Assembly: GCF_004684055.1 (NCBI RefSeq)
Contig: NZ_SRIB01000003.1
Span: 1-64,000, forward strand
Source: Soehngenia longivitae
GTDB taxonomy: Bacteria; Bacillota; Clostridia; Tissierellales; Tissierellaceae
DNA: 64,000 nt
Direction of reading: 5' to 3'
The position numbers and the translations under genes were made by a program. This document shows positions 53,036-61,044 of this stretch, in pieces. Each line of letters begins with the position of its first letter. Position 1 is the first letter of the stretch. The notes beneath the pieces are model-generated. The model was not told the DNA's origin. It did not search any database and worked only from the letters and a program-made list of their open reading frames with translations.

Positions 53036-53843
53036 GCTTGTAGGTTTAGATTTAGATGGGACATTACTAAATGAAAATCATGAGATTTCAAATGAAAACA
53101 AAGAGATAATCGATAATTTAAAAGAACTTGGGATAAAAGTAGTGCTCGCTTCTGGCAGGGAAATAGAGTCTATGATTTGGGCTAGCAATGAATTAAGGCT
53201 TGATACACCTCTTATAGCATTAAATGGTGCAATCGTGACAGATAATACAGGAGAAAAAATATTATTTGATAAATCATTGAATTTAAATAAAATTAAGGAT
53301 CTGTTCATTGACTTATACAATGATGGTAGATTTATGCTTATATTTTTTAAGGACGAGGTAATTGCTACGGACAACAATGACGATTATTATAACTTGTTTA
53401 TAAAGTACAGCAACGTAATACCAAGAAGGGTAAACGACGTGGTAAAATATTTAGAAGATAACAACTTATGGAATTTGGTATATAAGATAATATTTTCTGA
53501 CGAGGAAGAAGCGCTTATCAGTTTAAGAGACAATATTAAAGACAAATTAGATGAAGACTATACTTTAACTTTTTCAATGCCTTTTTATTTAGAACTTTAT
53601 GATTCACATGTATCTAAAGGCAATGCTTTAGAGTTTGTTGCGAAGATGTATGGAATAAATAGTGACGAAATAATGGCTATAGGAGATGGAGAGAATGATC
53701 TTTCGATGATAGAATTAGCAGAAGTTGGAATAGCCATGGAAAACGCACCAGAATATATAAAAGAAAGAGCAAATTATGTCACTAGTTCAAATATAGACAA
53801 TGGAGTATTTCATGCAATAAAAAAATTTATATATAATGAATAG
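53028..53843 (+). CDS. Cof-type HAD-IIB phosphatase
   Basis: Cytosolic sugar- or nucleotide-phosphate phosphatase of the Cof/YidA group. Motif I GLDLDGTLLNE, motif II ASGRE, and motif IV GDGENDLSM with the preceding KGNAL are intact. 271 residues from ATG 53028, 7 bases after GAGAGGG. It overlaps galU, so the pair is coupled, though the substrate is unknown. Confidence 0.9.
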   Translation: MIKLVGLDLDGTLLNENHEISNENKEIIDNLKELGIKVVLASGREIESMIWASNELRLDTPLIALNGAIVTDNTGEKILFDKSLNLNKIKDLFIDLYNDGRFMLIFFKDEVIATDNNDDYYNLFIKYSNVIPRRVNDVVKYLEDNNLWNLVYKIIFSDEEEALISLRDNIKDKLDEDYTLTFSMPFYLELYDSHVSKGNALEFVAKMYGINSDEIMAIGDGENDLSMIELAEVGIAMENAPEYIKERANYVTSSNIDNGVFHAIKKFIYNE

Positions 53844-53866
53844 CCCGAGTAATCGGGCTATTATAA
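53839..53866. terminator. bidirectional terminator between the HAD and DUF92 genes
   Basis: Ten-base stem AATAGCCCGA / TCGGGCTATT with a GTAA loop lies between the convergent genes and overlaps both stop codons. Confidence 0.85.
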
Positions 53867-54664
53867 TACAATAAAGACCAAGATCGAAGTGATTAAATTG
53901 CTTAAGAAGTTAACCATATTGTTGTCTACTATTCTAATTCCTCTAACAAGTTGAGCATTTCCATTTTGTGTTATTTTCTTTTCTGTTAAATTGTTAGTTT
54001 GATTATCTAGATATTGTGCTTGCACAGTAGCTCCCAGCACACTATCTATTATAGAACCTAAGAACCCTAAAATCATACATATTAACATAAAATACATGCT
54101 CATTACTAAATCTTTATATATTATGAAACTAAACCCAAATGTTAGAACAGATATGAAAGCAGCGCCTAAAAAAGAAGCAAATAAACCTAAAGACGAAATC
54201 CCGCCAGATATACCTTTTGGCACAGGTTTAAATGTTATTATTCTAACAGGATTTTTTTTGCTCAAAACACCTATTTCAGATGCCCATGTATCTGCAGTAG
54301 AGACAGCAAATGAAACACTAAATGCCAAGAAAAACTCAGGAGATTTATTTACATACTCCAACAATACAAATATTGCCCCTATAACACCATTTGCCAATAC
54401 TTGAGTATAATCTCTTTTTCCGGTCTTGTCATTCACTTTCTCAAATGCCTCTTTAGATTTCTCTTTAAATTTAGTTAAAACACTTGAGGATATAAAAAAA
54501 CTGACCAGTATAATAAAATGGTAAATGCTCCCAAAAGAGTAAATAATACTACCTAGTATTACAGCTGTGACAGCACCACTTATTGTAAGAGAATCTTTTT
54601 TATATGCTGGATATACGATAACTAGCGAGAGAATTATCCCAATAACTATATTTATTATTATCAA
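53861..54664 (-). CDS. DUF92 membrane protein (VTE6-like, candidate prenyl-phosphate kinase)
   Basis: Integral membrane protein of the DUF92 family, 267 residues, about seven helices. Family-type motifs: FAVSTADTWASEIGVLS (about 118-134), VPKGISGGISSLG (about 149-161) and GFLGSIIDSVLGATVQAQY. The plant and cyanobacterial homologue VTE6 phosphorylates phytyl-phosphate to the diphosphate, so a prenyl-phosphate kinase role is plausible here. The next upstream gene in the same operon looks like the matching prenol kinase, and after it comes a prenyl-diphosphate-using synthase. Function is by homology and context, not proved. Confidence 0.75.
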   Translation of the reverse strand: MIIINIVIGIILSLVIVYPAYKKDSLTISGAVTAVILGSIIYSFGSIYHFIILVSFFISSSVLTKFKEKSKEAFEKVNDKTGKRDYTQVLANGVIGAIFVLLEYVNKSPEFFLAFSVSFAVSTADTWASEIGVLSKKNPVRIITFKPVPKGISGGISSLGLFASFLGAAFISVLTFGFSFIIYKDLVMSMYFMLICMILGFLGSIIDSVLGATVQAQYLDNQTNNLTEKKITQNGNAQLVRGIRIVDNNMVNFLSNLITSILVFIVL

Positions 54665-54674
54665 TCTATCACCT

Positions 54675-55337
54675 CTATAAATAAGCTAAGACATAGTATA
54701 TCATGCTTGTACCAAGTGGCACTGATAAATTGTCAAATCCCTTTGGAGTGAATAACTCTAATAATGTTGCCGAAAAAGCAAGAATGAAAGAATAAAACAA
54801 GTTACTTGTTGGGTTAAAAATGCTTAGAATTATATAGGAGACTATAAAAGTTGCAATAAACATAGTTATACTTCCTATTAAGCTTTTTTTACTTCCAAAG
54901 ACTTCGAATTTTTTTCTTCCATATTTTTTCCCTATGACCGCGGCGAAACCATCTCCATATCCCATAGTTAGTATACCTAAAGCGCCAATATATGAGTAAT
55001 TAGTGTTTTTAAAGGTTATAAGAGATAAAATAAATAGTGAAATAGCATAGTAAACAGTTCCTAAATCTTCTTTACCGCCACCTCTTTCCATAGCTGTGAA
55101 CAAATTTTTCTTATAAGAAACATAATTTAAAACTACAAATAAAGCAGGTACTATGCTTGCGTAAATATAATTATCAAAGAATATCATTGCTATAATCCAC
55201 CAATTAGATACACCTATATGGATAAATTTTCTACTCCCTTCATCTTTTAAGATATTTTTCTTTGTCAGCAGTGTCGAAATACCAATAACTACAAATACAA
55301 ATATAATAGAAATTATTATACCAATTAAATTATTCAT
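54675..55337 (-). CDS. VTE5/SEC59-like prenol kinase (phytol/dolichol kinase family)
   Basis: Membrane protein of the CTP-dependent prenol kinase superfamily, 220 residues with about seven helices. Family-type motifs: EGSRKFIHIGVSNWW (about 33-47), TMGYGDGFAAVIGKKYGRKKF (about 124-144) and GSKKSLIGSITMF. VTE5 and its relatives phosphorylate phytol, farnesol or dolichol. A related group with similar motifs makes CDP-diacylglycerol, but this protein lacks its extra length. It starts one base before the end of the synthase and ten bases before the DUF92 gene, forming a tight operon. Confidence 0.75.
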   Translation of the reverse strand: MNNLIGIIISIIFVFVVIGISTLLTKKNILKDEGSRKFIHIGVSNWWIIAMIFFDNYIYASIVPALFVVLNYVSYKKNLFTAMERGGGKEDLGTVYYAISLFILSLITFKNTNYSYIGALGILTMGYGDGFAAVIGKKYGRKKFEVFGSKKSLIGSITMFIATFIVSYIILSIFNPTSNLFYSFILAFSATLLELFTPKGFDNLSVPLGTSMIYYVLAYL

Positions 55338-55338
55338 T

Positions 55339-56187
55339 TTATATCACCATTTTCAATTGTTTTTTCACTTCTAGAGCAATTTGAGTTTTTCTCAAACTTG
55401 ATACCACATTTCTTTTATTAAGGCAATCATAAGAATTTTTTCTTACTTCATTTAATATTTCTTTATAAATATATGCGGCTGTTAGTACAGGGTACTTGCT
55501 GTCATCATCAAATTCAGAAATTAAATCTAAGGAATCGTTGTAAAGTTTTTCTGCTAGTTTTGCTTCATACTCCCATAGATTTACAAAGTTTTCGTTTATG
55601 ATTTTTTTAGAAAGATCATCATAACTATAGTTGTATTTATCCATTAACTCTGTTGGCAGATACACTCTGCCATTATCATAATCTTGGCCAATATCTCTTA
55701 AAATATTTGTTAATTGCATAGCCTTTCCTAAATTTATAGCAGTTTCTCTTAAAAAACTATGATTTTTTGTCGCCAAAATTGGGAGAATCATTAGACCGAC
55801 CGTTCCAGCAACATAATAACAATATTCCATCAGATCTTCTTGCGTTAAAAAGTGTTTAAAATTATAATCCATTTTTTGGCCTTTTATCAAATCAAAAAAA
55901 GGTTCTTTTTTTATTTTGTATTTTTTTGTGACATCATTTAAAGCTATCCATATTGGCTTATCTGGAGTAATGCCGCTAAAAAACAACTCCAGCTCTGACT
56001 CCAAATTCAAAAGCATGTTTAAATCGTTATATTCATCGATGCTGTCATCACACAATCGACAAAAACCATAAACTGCGTATATAGCATTTGCTTTTTCTTC
56101 TGGTAATAGGCTAAAAGCTTTATAAAAGCTTTTAGAATGCTCTTTAATAATGTCTTCGCAATATTCATAGCTATTTTTAACTTCCAT
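55339..56187 (-). CDS. crtM: phytoene/dehydrosqualene synthase
   Basis: Head-to-head prenyl transferase joining two prenyl diphosphates. The two aspartate motifs are intact: DDSID at 47-51 (CRLCDDSIDEYND) and NILRDIGQDYDNGRVYLP at 161-178. CYYVAGTVGLM lies near 123-133. The 282-residue length suits CrtB or CrtM; I cannot tell C40 from C30. ATG 56187 is chosen because a longer frame would run past GGGAGG and into non-family sequence; the spacing of 12 is long. First gene of a three-gene minus-strand operon and divergent from the desaturase. Confidence 0.88.
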   Translation of the reverse strand: MEVKNSYEYCEDIIKEHSKSFYKAFSLLPEEKANAIYAVYGFCRLCDDSIDEYNDLNMLLNLESELELFFSGITPDKPIWIALNDVTKKYKIKKEPFFDLIKGQKMDYNFKHFLTQEDLMEYCYYVAGTVGLMILPILATKNHSFLRETAINLGKAMQLTNILRDIGQDYDNGRVYLPTELMDKYNYSYDDLSKKIINENFVNLWEYEAKLAEKLYNDSLDLISEFDDDSKYPVLTAAYIYKEILNEVRKNSYDCLNKRNVVSSLRKTQIALEVKKQLKMVI

Positions 56188-56252
56188 ATAATTATCATGC
56201 CTCCCTCTTTGAAAATAAATATACCCAGGATTAAGGACCATAAAGCAAACCG

Positions 56253-56281
56253 TTGTTAAAATTACAATTTTATGTTAAAAT
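56253..56281 (+). promoter_or_regulatory. promoter of the carotenoid desaturase
   Basis: -35 TTGTTA (56253-56258), 17 bp, -10 TAAAAT (56276-56281), about 37 bases before the ATG. A small palindrome AATCTT-AAA-AAGATT follows directly. The opposite-strand promoter for the synthase is less clear. Confidence 0.65.
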
Positions 56282-56317
56282 CTTAAAAAGATTTAGAATA
56301 ATATAACGAGGTGAATT

Positions 56318-57814
56318 ATGAAAAAGAAAGTAATAATCATAGGAGCTGGTGTTGGAGGGTTAGCTACTGCTGTTAGATTACAGTCTAAAGGTTATGATGT
56401 TACAATATATGAAAAAATGGATAGAGTTGGAGGAAAAATGAATTTGATTACAGGGAATGGTTTTAAGTTCGATTTAGGACCGACCATAGTCATGATGCCT
56501 CATATCTATGAAGATGTATTTGTGGCTGCAGGAGTAAGTCCTAAGGATTACATTCCTATGGAGAAAATAGAGCCAATGTATTCACTTTATTATGATGATG
56601 GTGAAAAACTTAGTGTAAGCACTGATTATGTTGAAATGAATAAATTGTTAGAAAATATAAGCTATAAAGATACTCAGGGATTTTATGAATATATAGCTGA
56701 AATCTACAAAAGATATCTAGTTGCAAAAAATGATTTTATTGAAAGATCATTCAGAGGACCAAAAGATTTTTATAACCCATATACTTTGAAACAAGCATTG
56801 AAGTTAAAAACTTTCGACAGCGCATATCATACAATTTCAAAATACATTGAAAATGACAAACTAAGAAAATTATTGAGTTTCCAAACATTATATATCGGAG
56901 TTTCTCCATACAATGGACCTTCAATATATACTATTATACCTATGATAGAAATGGTTTATGGAGTATGGTTCATTAAGGGCGGTATGTATACTATGGCAAA
57001 TTCGATGGAGAGACTGTTTAAAGAAATGGGTGGGGAAGTTAAACTAAATGCTGAAGTTGATGAAATTCTTTTTAAAGATAAAAAAGCTATTGGAATTCGA
57101 GTGAATGGAGAAGAAATTTTCTCGGATTATTTAGTTTGCAATGCTGATTTTCCTTATGCTATGAAAAAATTAGTAAAAAATGATGAAATTAAAGGGAAAT
57201 ACACAGATGAAAAAATAGATAACATGAAATACTCTTGTTCGTGCTTTCTAATGTATCTTGGCATAGATAAAAAAATAGATCAATTGGATTGCCATAATGT
57301 GTTCTTCGCCAAAGATTTTGATAAAAACATAGAAGAAATATTTAGCGGCATTGTACCAGAAGATCCATCCTTTTATGCTTATGTACCTACAAAACTCGAT
57401 GAAAGCCTAGCTCCAGAAGGTAAAGAATGCCTTTATGTATTAGTTCCAGTTCCCGAGTTATCAAAAAGTAAAGCCAACTGGGATGAAGATTTTATAACAC
57501 AATATAAAGAGAAGATATTAAATATAATATCTGAAAAAATTGGAGATAAAAATTTAAATTCACACATAGAATTTGAGAAAATATTTACCCCTAAGAATTT
57601 TGAAATAGAGTTAAATGCATATAATGGGGCAACATTTGGATTAGCTCCGACATTATTCCAAAGCAATTATTATAGGCCTCACAATAAATTTAAATATGCA
57701 GAAAATCTGTATTTTGCTGGAAGTAGCGTTCATCCTGGAGCAGGGGTACCTATAGTATTGACTTCTGCAAAATTAGCATATGAGGAAATAATAAAAGATG
57801 ATATGGGTGAATAG
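56318..57814 (+). CDS. crtN: carotenoid desaturase (CrtI/CrtN family)
   Basis: FAD-dependent desaturase that introduces conjugated double bonds into phytoene or dehydrosqualene. The dinucleotide motif VIIIGAGVGGLATAVRLQSKGY, the following GYDVTIYEKMDRVGGKM, FDLGPTIVMMP and the C-terminal NLYFAGSSVHPGAGVPIVLTS are diagnostic. 498 residues, normal. It is divergent from the synthase and two bases before the M48 protease. The C30 or C40 substrate is undecided. Carotenoid genes are rare in strict anaerobic clostridia. Confidence 0.9.
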   Translation: MKKKVIIIGAGVGGLATAVRLQSKGYDVTIYEKMDRVGGKMNLITGNGFKFDLGPTIVMMPHIYEDVFVAAGVSPKDYIPMEKIEPMYSLYYDDGEKLSVSTDYVEMNKLLENISYKDTQGFYEYIAEIYKRYLVAKNDFIERSFRGPKDFYNPYTLKQALKLKTFDSAYHTISKYIENDKLRKLLSFQTLYIGVSPYNGPSIYTIIPMIEMVYGVWFIKGGMYTMANSMERLFKEMGGEVKLNAEVDEILFKDKKAIGIRVNGEEIFSDYLVCNADFPYAMKKLVKNDEIKGKYTDEKIDNMKYSCSCFLMYLGIDKKIDQLDCHNVFFAKDFDKNIEEIFSGIVPEDPSFYAYVPTKLDESLAPEGKECLYVLVPVPELSKSKANWDEDFITQYKEKILNIISEKIGDKNLNSHIEFEKIFTPKNFEIELNAYNGATFGLAPTLFQSNYYRPHNKFKYAENLYFAGSSVHPGAGVPIVLTSAKLAYEEIIKDDMGE

Positions 57815-57816
57815 AT

Positions 57817-59052
57817 ATGACATATAAATTAAAAACAGCAATTATAGCTTTTTTTATTATACTGTTATTATTCATATTTCTGATGTTTAAAGCAGAACTT
57901 AAAAACATTGAATCTTTAAAAGAAGACTATCCTGATTTAAATGATACGGTCTATAATTATAGAATAGATTCATTAAAAGTATGGGCTATTAGATTAGTTA
58001 TATCATTTGCTGTACCGTTTATATTTCTAATAAGTGGGCTATCTCAAAAGATAAGTATATTTGCACAAAATGGGCGAAGTTTGTTTGTGAGTGGAATAAT
58101 TTATGGGTTTATTTTTTTCGGCATCATGTTTTTGGTTAATTTGCCAATTAACTACTATAGCTCATATTACATTGGCCATAAGTATGGGCTTTCAAATCAG
58201 ACTTTACTAAGATGGTTTGAGCTAAATATTAAATCTTTCTTAGTAAACGATGCTATCATGTCTTTATTTATATTTATTCCATTTATGATCATATACAAAA
58301 GCCCTAATATGTGGTGGTTTAATTTCTGGCTTATTTCAATACCAGTTATAATTTTTATCGTTTTTATATCCCCATTTGTGATAGATCCCATTTTTAACAA
58401 TTATAGGCCTCTAGAAGATGGAGTGCTTAGGGAAGAAATAAGTGAAATCCTTAAAAAGGTAGAACTAGAAGATGCTTCAATTATGGTTGTGGATAAGAGT
58501 AAAGACACAAAGGCCATGAACGCTTATATGACTGGGATTTTTAGTGCTAAGAGAATAGTTCTTTGGGATAACACTATCAACAATTTGGATACAAAAGAAG
58601 TCGTGAGCATCACGGCACATGAAATAGGGCACTATGTAAAAGGACATATATGGAAAAATATATTATTTGGGATAGCTGGAACATTTGTAATTTTATTTTT
58701 ATTAAATGTTTCGGCTAGTTGGATTTTAAAAGAATCAAAAGGAGCATTTGGATTTAGAAACATGACAAACATGGCTATCATACCATTATTTATCATATTA
58801 ATAAATCTATTTAATTACTTAGGTAGTCCTATTCAAAATTATCTATCAAGAGAATTTGAAAGACAAGCAGACAGATTTGAAATTTCACTCACGGAAGATA
58901 GAGTATCAGCAGTATCCGCTTTGAAAAAATTGAATCAAAATAATTTAGGACTGCCGAGAGCTTCAAAATTTTATGAATTTATGTTTTATTCACATCCTTC
59001 TTTAGAAGAGCGCATTGAATTTTATATGACAGAAGAGTTTGAAAAAATTTAA
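57817..59052 (+). CDS. M48 (Ste24-type) membrane metalloprotease
   Basis: Zinc endopeptidase in the membrane, related to CAAX prenyl protease 1. About seven helices. The zinc motif is H268-E-I-G-H272 in ITAHEIGHYVKGH, with the third ligand in SREFERQADRFE (about residue 350). N-terminal residues 50-200 match the M48_N region of Ste24 proteins (LRWFELNIKS, PFVIDPIFNNYRPLEDG). 411 residues, full length. It begins two bases after the desaturase. Protein prenylation is not established in bacteria, so its substrate is open. Confidence 0.85.
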   Translation: MTYKLKTAIIAFFIILLLFIFLMFKAELKNIESLKEDYPDLNDTVYNYRIDSLKVWAIRLVISFAVPFIFLISGLSQKISIFAQNGRSLFVSGIIYGFIFFGIMFLVNLPINYYSSYYIGHKYGLSNQTLLRWFELNIKSFLVNDAIMSLFIFIPFMIIYKSPNMWWFNFWLISIPVIIFIVFISPFVIDPIFNNYRPLEDGVLREEISEILKKVELEDASIMVVDKSKDTKAMNAYMTGIFSAKRIVLWDNTINNLDTKEVVSITAHEIGHYVKGHIWKNILFGIAGTFVILFLLNVSASWILKESKGAFGFRNMTNMAIIPLFIILINLFNYLGSPIQNYLSREFERQADRFEISLTEDRVSAVSALKKLNQNNLGLPRASKFYEFMFYSHPSLEERIEFYMTEEFEKI

Positions 59053-59059
59053 AAAATAG

Positions 59060-59122
59060 TTGATTTATATTTGCAGTGTGATATTATTATATTAGGTAAA
59101 CGATTACCCAATTAAACGATTA
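59060..59122 (+). promoter_or_regulatory. promoter and tandem LacI-type operators of the ribose operon
   Basis: -35 TTGATT (59060-59065), 16 bp, -10 TATTAT (59082-59087). Two copies of TAAACGATTA lie at 59097-59106 and 59113-59122, 16 bp apart; the first is inside the larger near-palindrome GGTAAACGATTACC. The central CG is the hallmark of LacI/GalR operators, so RbsR probably binds here downstream of the start point. Confidence 0.7.
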
Positions 59123-59140
59123 ACTAAAAGTGGTGGTAAA

Positions 59141-60127
59141 ATGTCGATAACGATAAAAGAGATAGCAGAACTTGCAAACGTTTCTAGCGCTACTGTTTCT
59201 AAGGTGTTAAATGATAAGGCACCGTATATTAGTGATGAGACTAAGAAAAGGATATTTGAAATTGTAAACAGAGAGGGTTATATTCCAAATGCTGTTGCTA
59301 AAAGTTTGAAAGTAAAATCTACAAAGACGATAGGAATTATTATACCTGATGTGATGAACTTATTTTTCTCTGAATTGGCTCGAGGGATTGAAGATGCTGC
59401 AGAGAAAAGAGGGTATTCGGTTATATTATGCAATTCTGATAACAATGAAGAAAAAGAAAAAAAATACATACAAGTTTTACAAGAAAAGATGGTGGATGGA
59501 ATAATCTTAACAGCTTCTGAAAAAAGTGTGGAAAGGTCTCTTAATATGAGAAAAATCCCCATGGTTCTTTTAGACAGGGATATAAATACAGATGTAAAAG
59601 TTGGGAAAATATTTGTAGACAATGAAACTGGGGAGTATGAAGCTTGTAAATATCTGATTGACAAAGGCATAAAAGAAATTGCATTTATTTCGTCAAATGT
59701 GATAAGTAAATCTTCTAGTCAAAGATTAAGTGGATATAAGAAAGCTTTATTAGATAATGGAATAGATGTGGATGAAGACTTAATTTATTTAGATAGTTAC
59801 ACTATAGAGACAGGTTTTAACGGAGTCAATGAGATATTAAAGAAAAGAAATTTCAAAGGAATTTGCTGTGGGAATGATTTAATAGCAATAGGTGCAATAA
59901 ATGCACTTGAAGATAAGCAAATAAATGTACCTCGCGATGTAAAAGTGATTGGATTTGATGATATTCAAATCTCAAAATATATAAATCCACCACTGACAAC
60001 TGTAAAACAACCTATTTATCAAATGGGAAAAGAAGCAGTGGATATGTTAATCAATATGATACATGGCAATGAGATGGAATATGAAATTATCTTAAAGACA
60101 AGTTTGATTGAAAGGATGAGCTGTTGA
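59141..60127 (+). CDS. rbsR: LacI-family repressor of the ribose operon
   Basis: Transcription factor with an N-terminal HTH and hinge (TIKEIAELANVSSATVSKVLN, about 4-24; NAVAKSLKVKSTKTIGIIIPD, about 51-71) and a periplasmic-binding-protein-like sensor. Typical RbsR features: MVDGIILTAS, VDNETGEYEACKYLID, and VIGFDDIQISKYINPPLTTVKQP. 328 residues. It overlaps the ribokinase start (TGATG) and heads the operon, so it regulates itself and ribose uptake. Confidence 0.92.
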   Translation: MSITIKEIAELANVSSATVSKVLNDKAPYISDETKKRIFEIVNREGYIPNAVAKSLKVKSTKTIGIIIPDVMNLFFSELARGIEDAAEKRGYSVILCNSDNNEEKEKKYIQVLQEKMVDGIILTASEKSVERSLNMRKIPMVLLDRDINTDVKVGKIFVDNETGEYEACKYLIDKGIKEIAFISSNVISKSSSQRLSGYKKALLDNGIDVDEDLIYLDSYTIETGFNGVNEILKKRNFKGICCGNDLIAIGAINALEDKQINVPRDVKVIGFDDIQISKYINPPLTTVKQPIYQMGKEAVDMLINMIHGNEMEYEIILKTSLIERMSC

Positions 60128-61029
60128 TGGGTAAGATTGTTGTCATTGGAAGTATAAATCTTGACTTGGTGGTTGAAGTTGATGAGATTCCAAAATTAGG
60201 AGAAACAGTCATGGGCAATTCTCTTTCACAAATACCCGGGGGAAAGGGAGCTAATCAAGCTGTTGCTATGGCGAAGTTAGGTTGTGATGTAGATTTTTTA
60301 GGGAAAGTAGGGAATGACAATTTTGCGGATTTAGTATTGGAATCAATGAGAAAAGCAGGAGTTAATACTAGAAATATTAAAAAAGAAAACACTTCTACTG
60401 GCATAGCTCTAATTAATGTAGATAAAAAAGCAAATAACAATATAATTGTGATTGCTGGAGCAAATGGAGAAGTTGATGAGACATATTTATTAGGACATGA
60501 AGAAATAATAAAAAATGCAGATGCGGTGGTATTTCAATTGGAGATACCGATAGATACAGTAAAATTTGGATTAAAACTAGCTAAAAGGCACAACAAATTG
60601 ACAGTATTAAATCCAGCACCTGCATATGAACTTGACGATGAAATCATTGAAAATGTAGATATCATAATACCTAATGAACATGAACTGTCAAGATTAACTC
60701 ATATGGAAATCAAAAATGAAATTGATTTAACTGTAGCGAGTAAGTCTTTGATTGAAAGAAATGTAAAAAAAATAATTGTTACATTAGGAGAAAAGGGAGC
60801 ACTTTATGTAGATAAAAATACTACTAAGTTATACCCAGCATACAAAGTAAATGCAGTAGATTCAACTGCTGCAGGGGATGCATTTATAGGAGGGTTTGTT
60901 GGCAACTATATTCAAACAAAAGATATCAATAAAGCAATTGATATGGGACAGAGAACAGCAGCTATTTCAATTCAAAGATTTGGAGCACAGACTTCATTGC
61001 CTACACTAGAGGAAGTATTAAATTTTTAA
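60127..61029 (+). CDS. rbsK: ribokinase
   Basis: PfkB-family kinase converting D-ribose to ribose-5-phosphate. N-terminal IGSINLDLVVEVDEIPKLGE, the GGKGANQAVAMAKLG motif (about 38-52), and the catalytic-base motif AVDSTAAGDAFIGGFVGNY (about 241-259, Asp in AAGD). 300 residues. The ATG at 60127 overlaps the rbsR stop; a TTG three bases earlier is less likely. Confidence 0.94.
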   Translation: MGKIVVIGSINLDLVVEVDEIPKLGETVMGNSLSQIPGGKGANQAVAMAKLGCDVDFLGKVGNDNFADLVLESMRKAGVNTRNIKKENTSTGIALINVDKKANNNIIVIAGANGEVDETYLLGHEEIIKNADAVVFQLEIPIDTVKFGLKLAKRHNKLTVLNPAPAYELDDEIIENVDIIIPNEHELSRLTHMEIKNEIDLTVASKSLIERNVKKIIVTLGEKGALYVDKNTTKLYPAYKVNAVDSTAAGDAFIGGFVGNYIQTKDINKAIDMGQRTAAISIQRFGAQTSLPTLEEVLNF

Positions 61030-61044
61030 TAGGAGAGAGTGTTT

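Noticed and set aside
59165-59180. Sequence like a catabolite control (cre) site, TTGCAAACGTTTC
   Set aside because: It falls in the coding sequence for the conserved LacI-family ELANVS helix and mismatches the consensus; similarity is expected from that motif.
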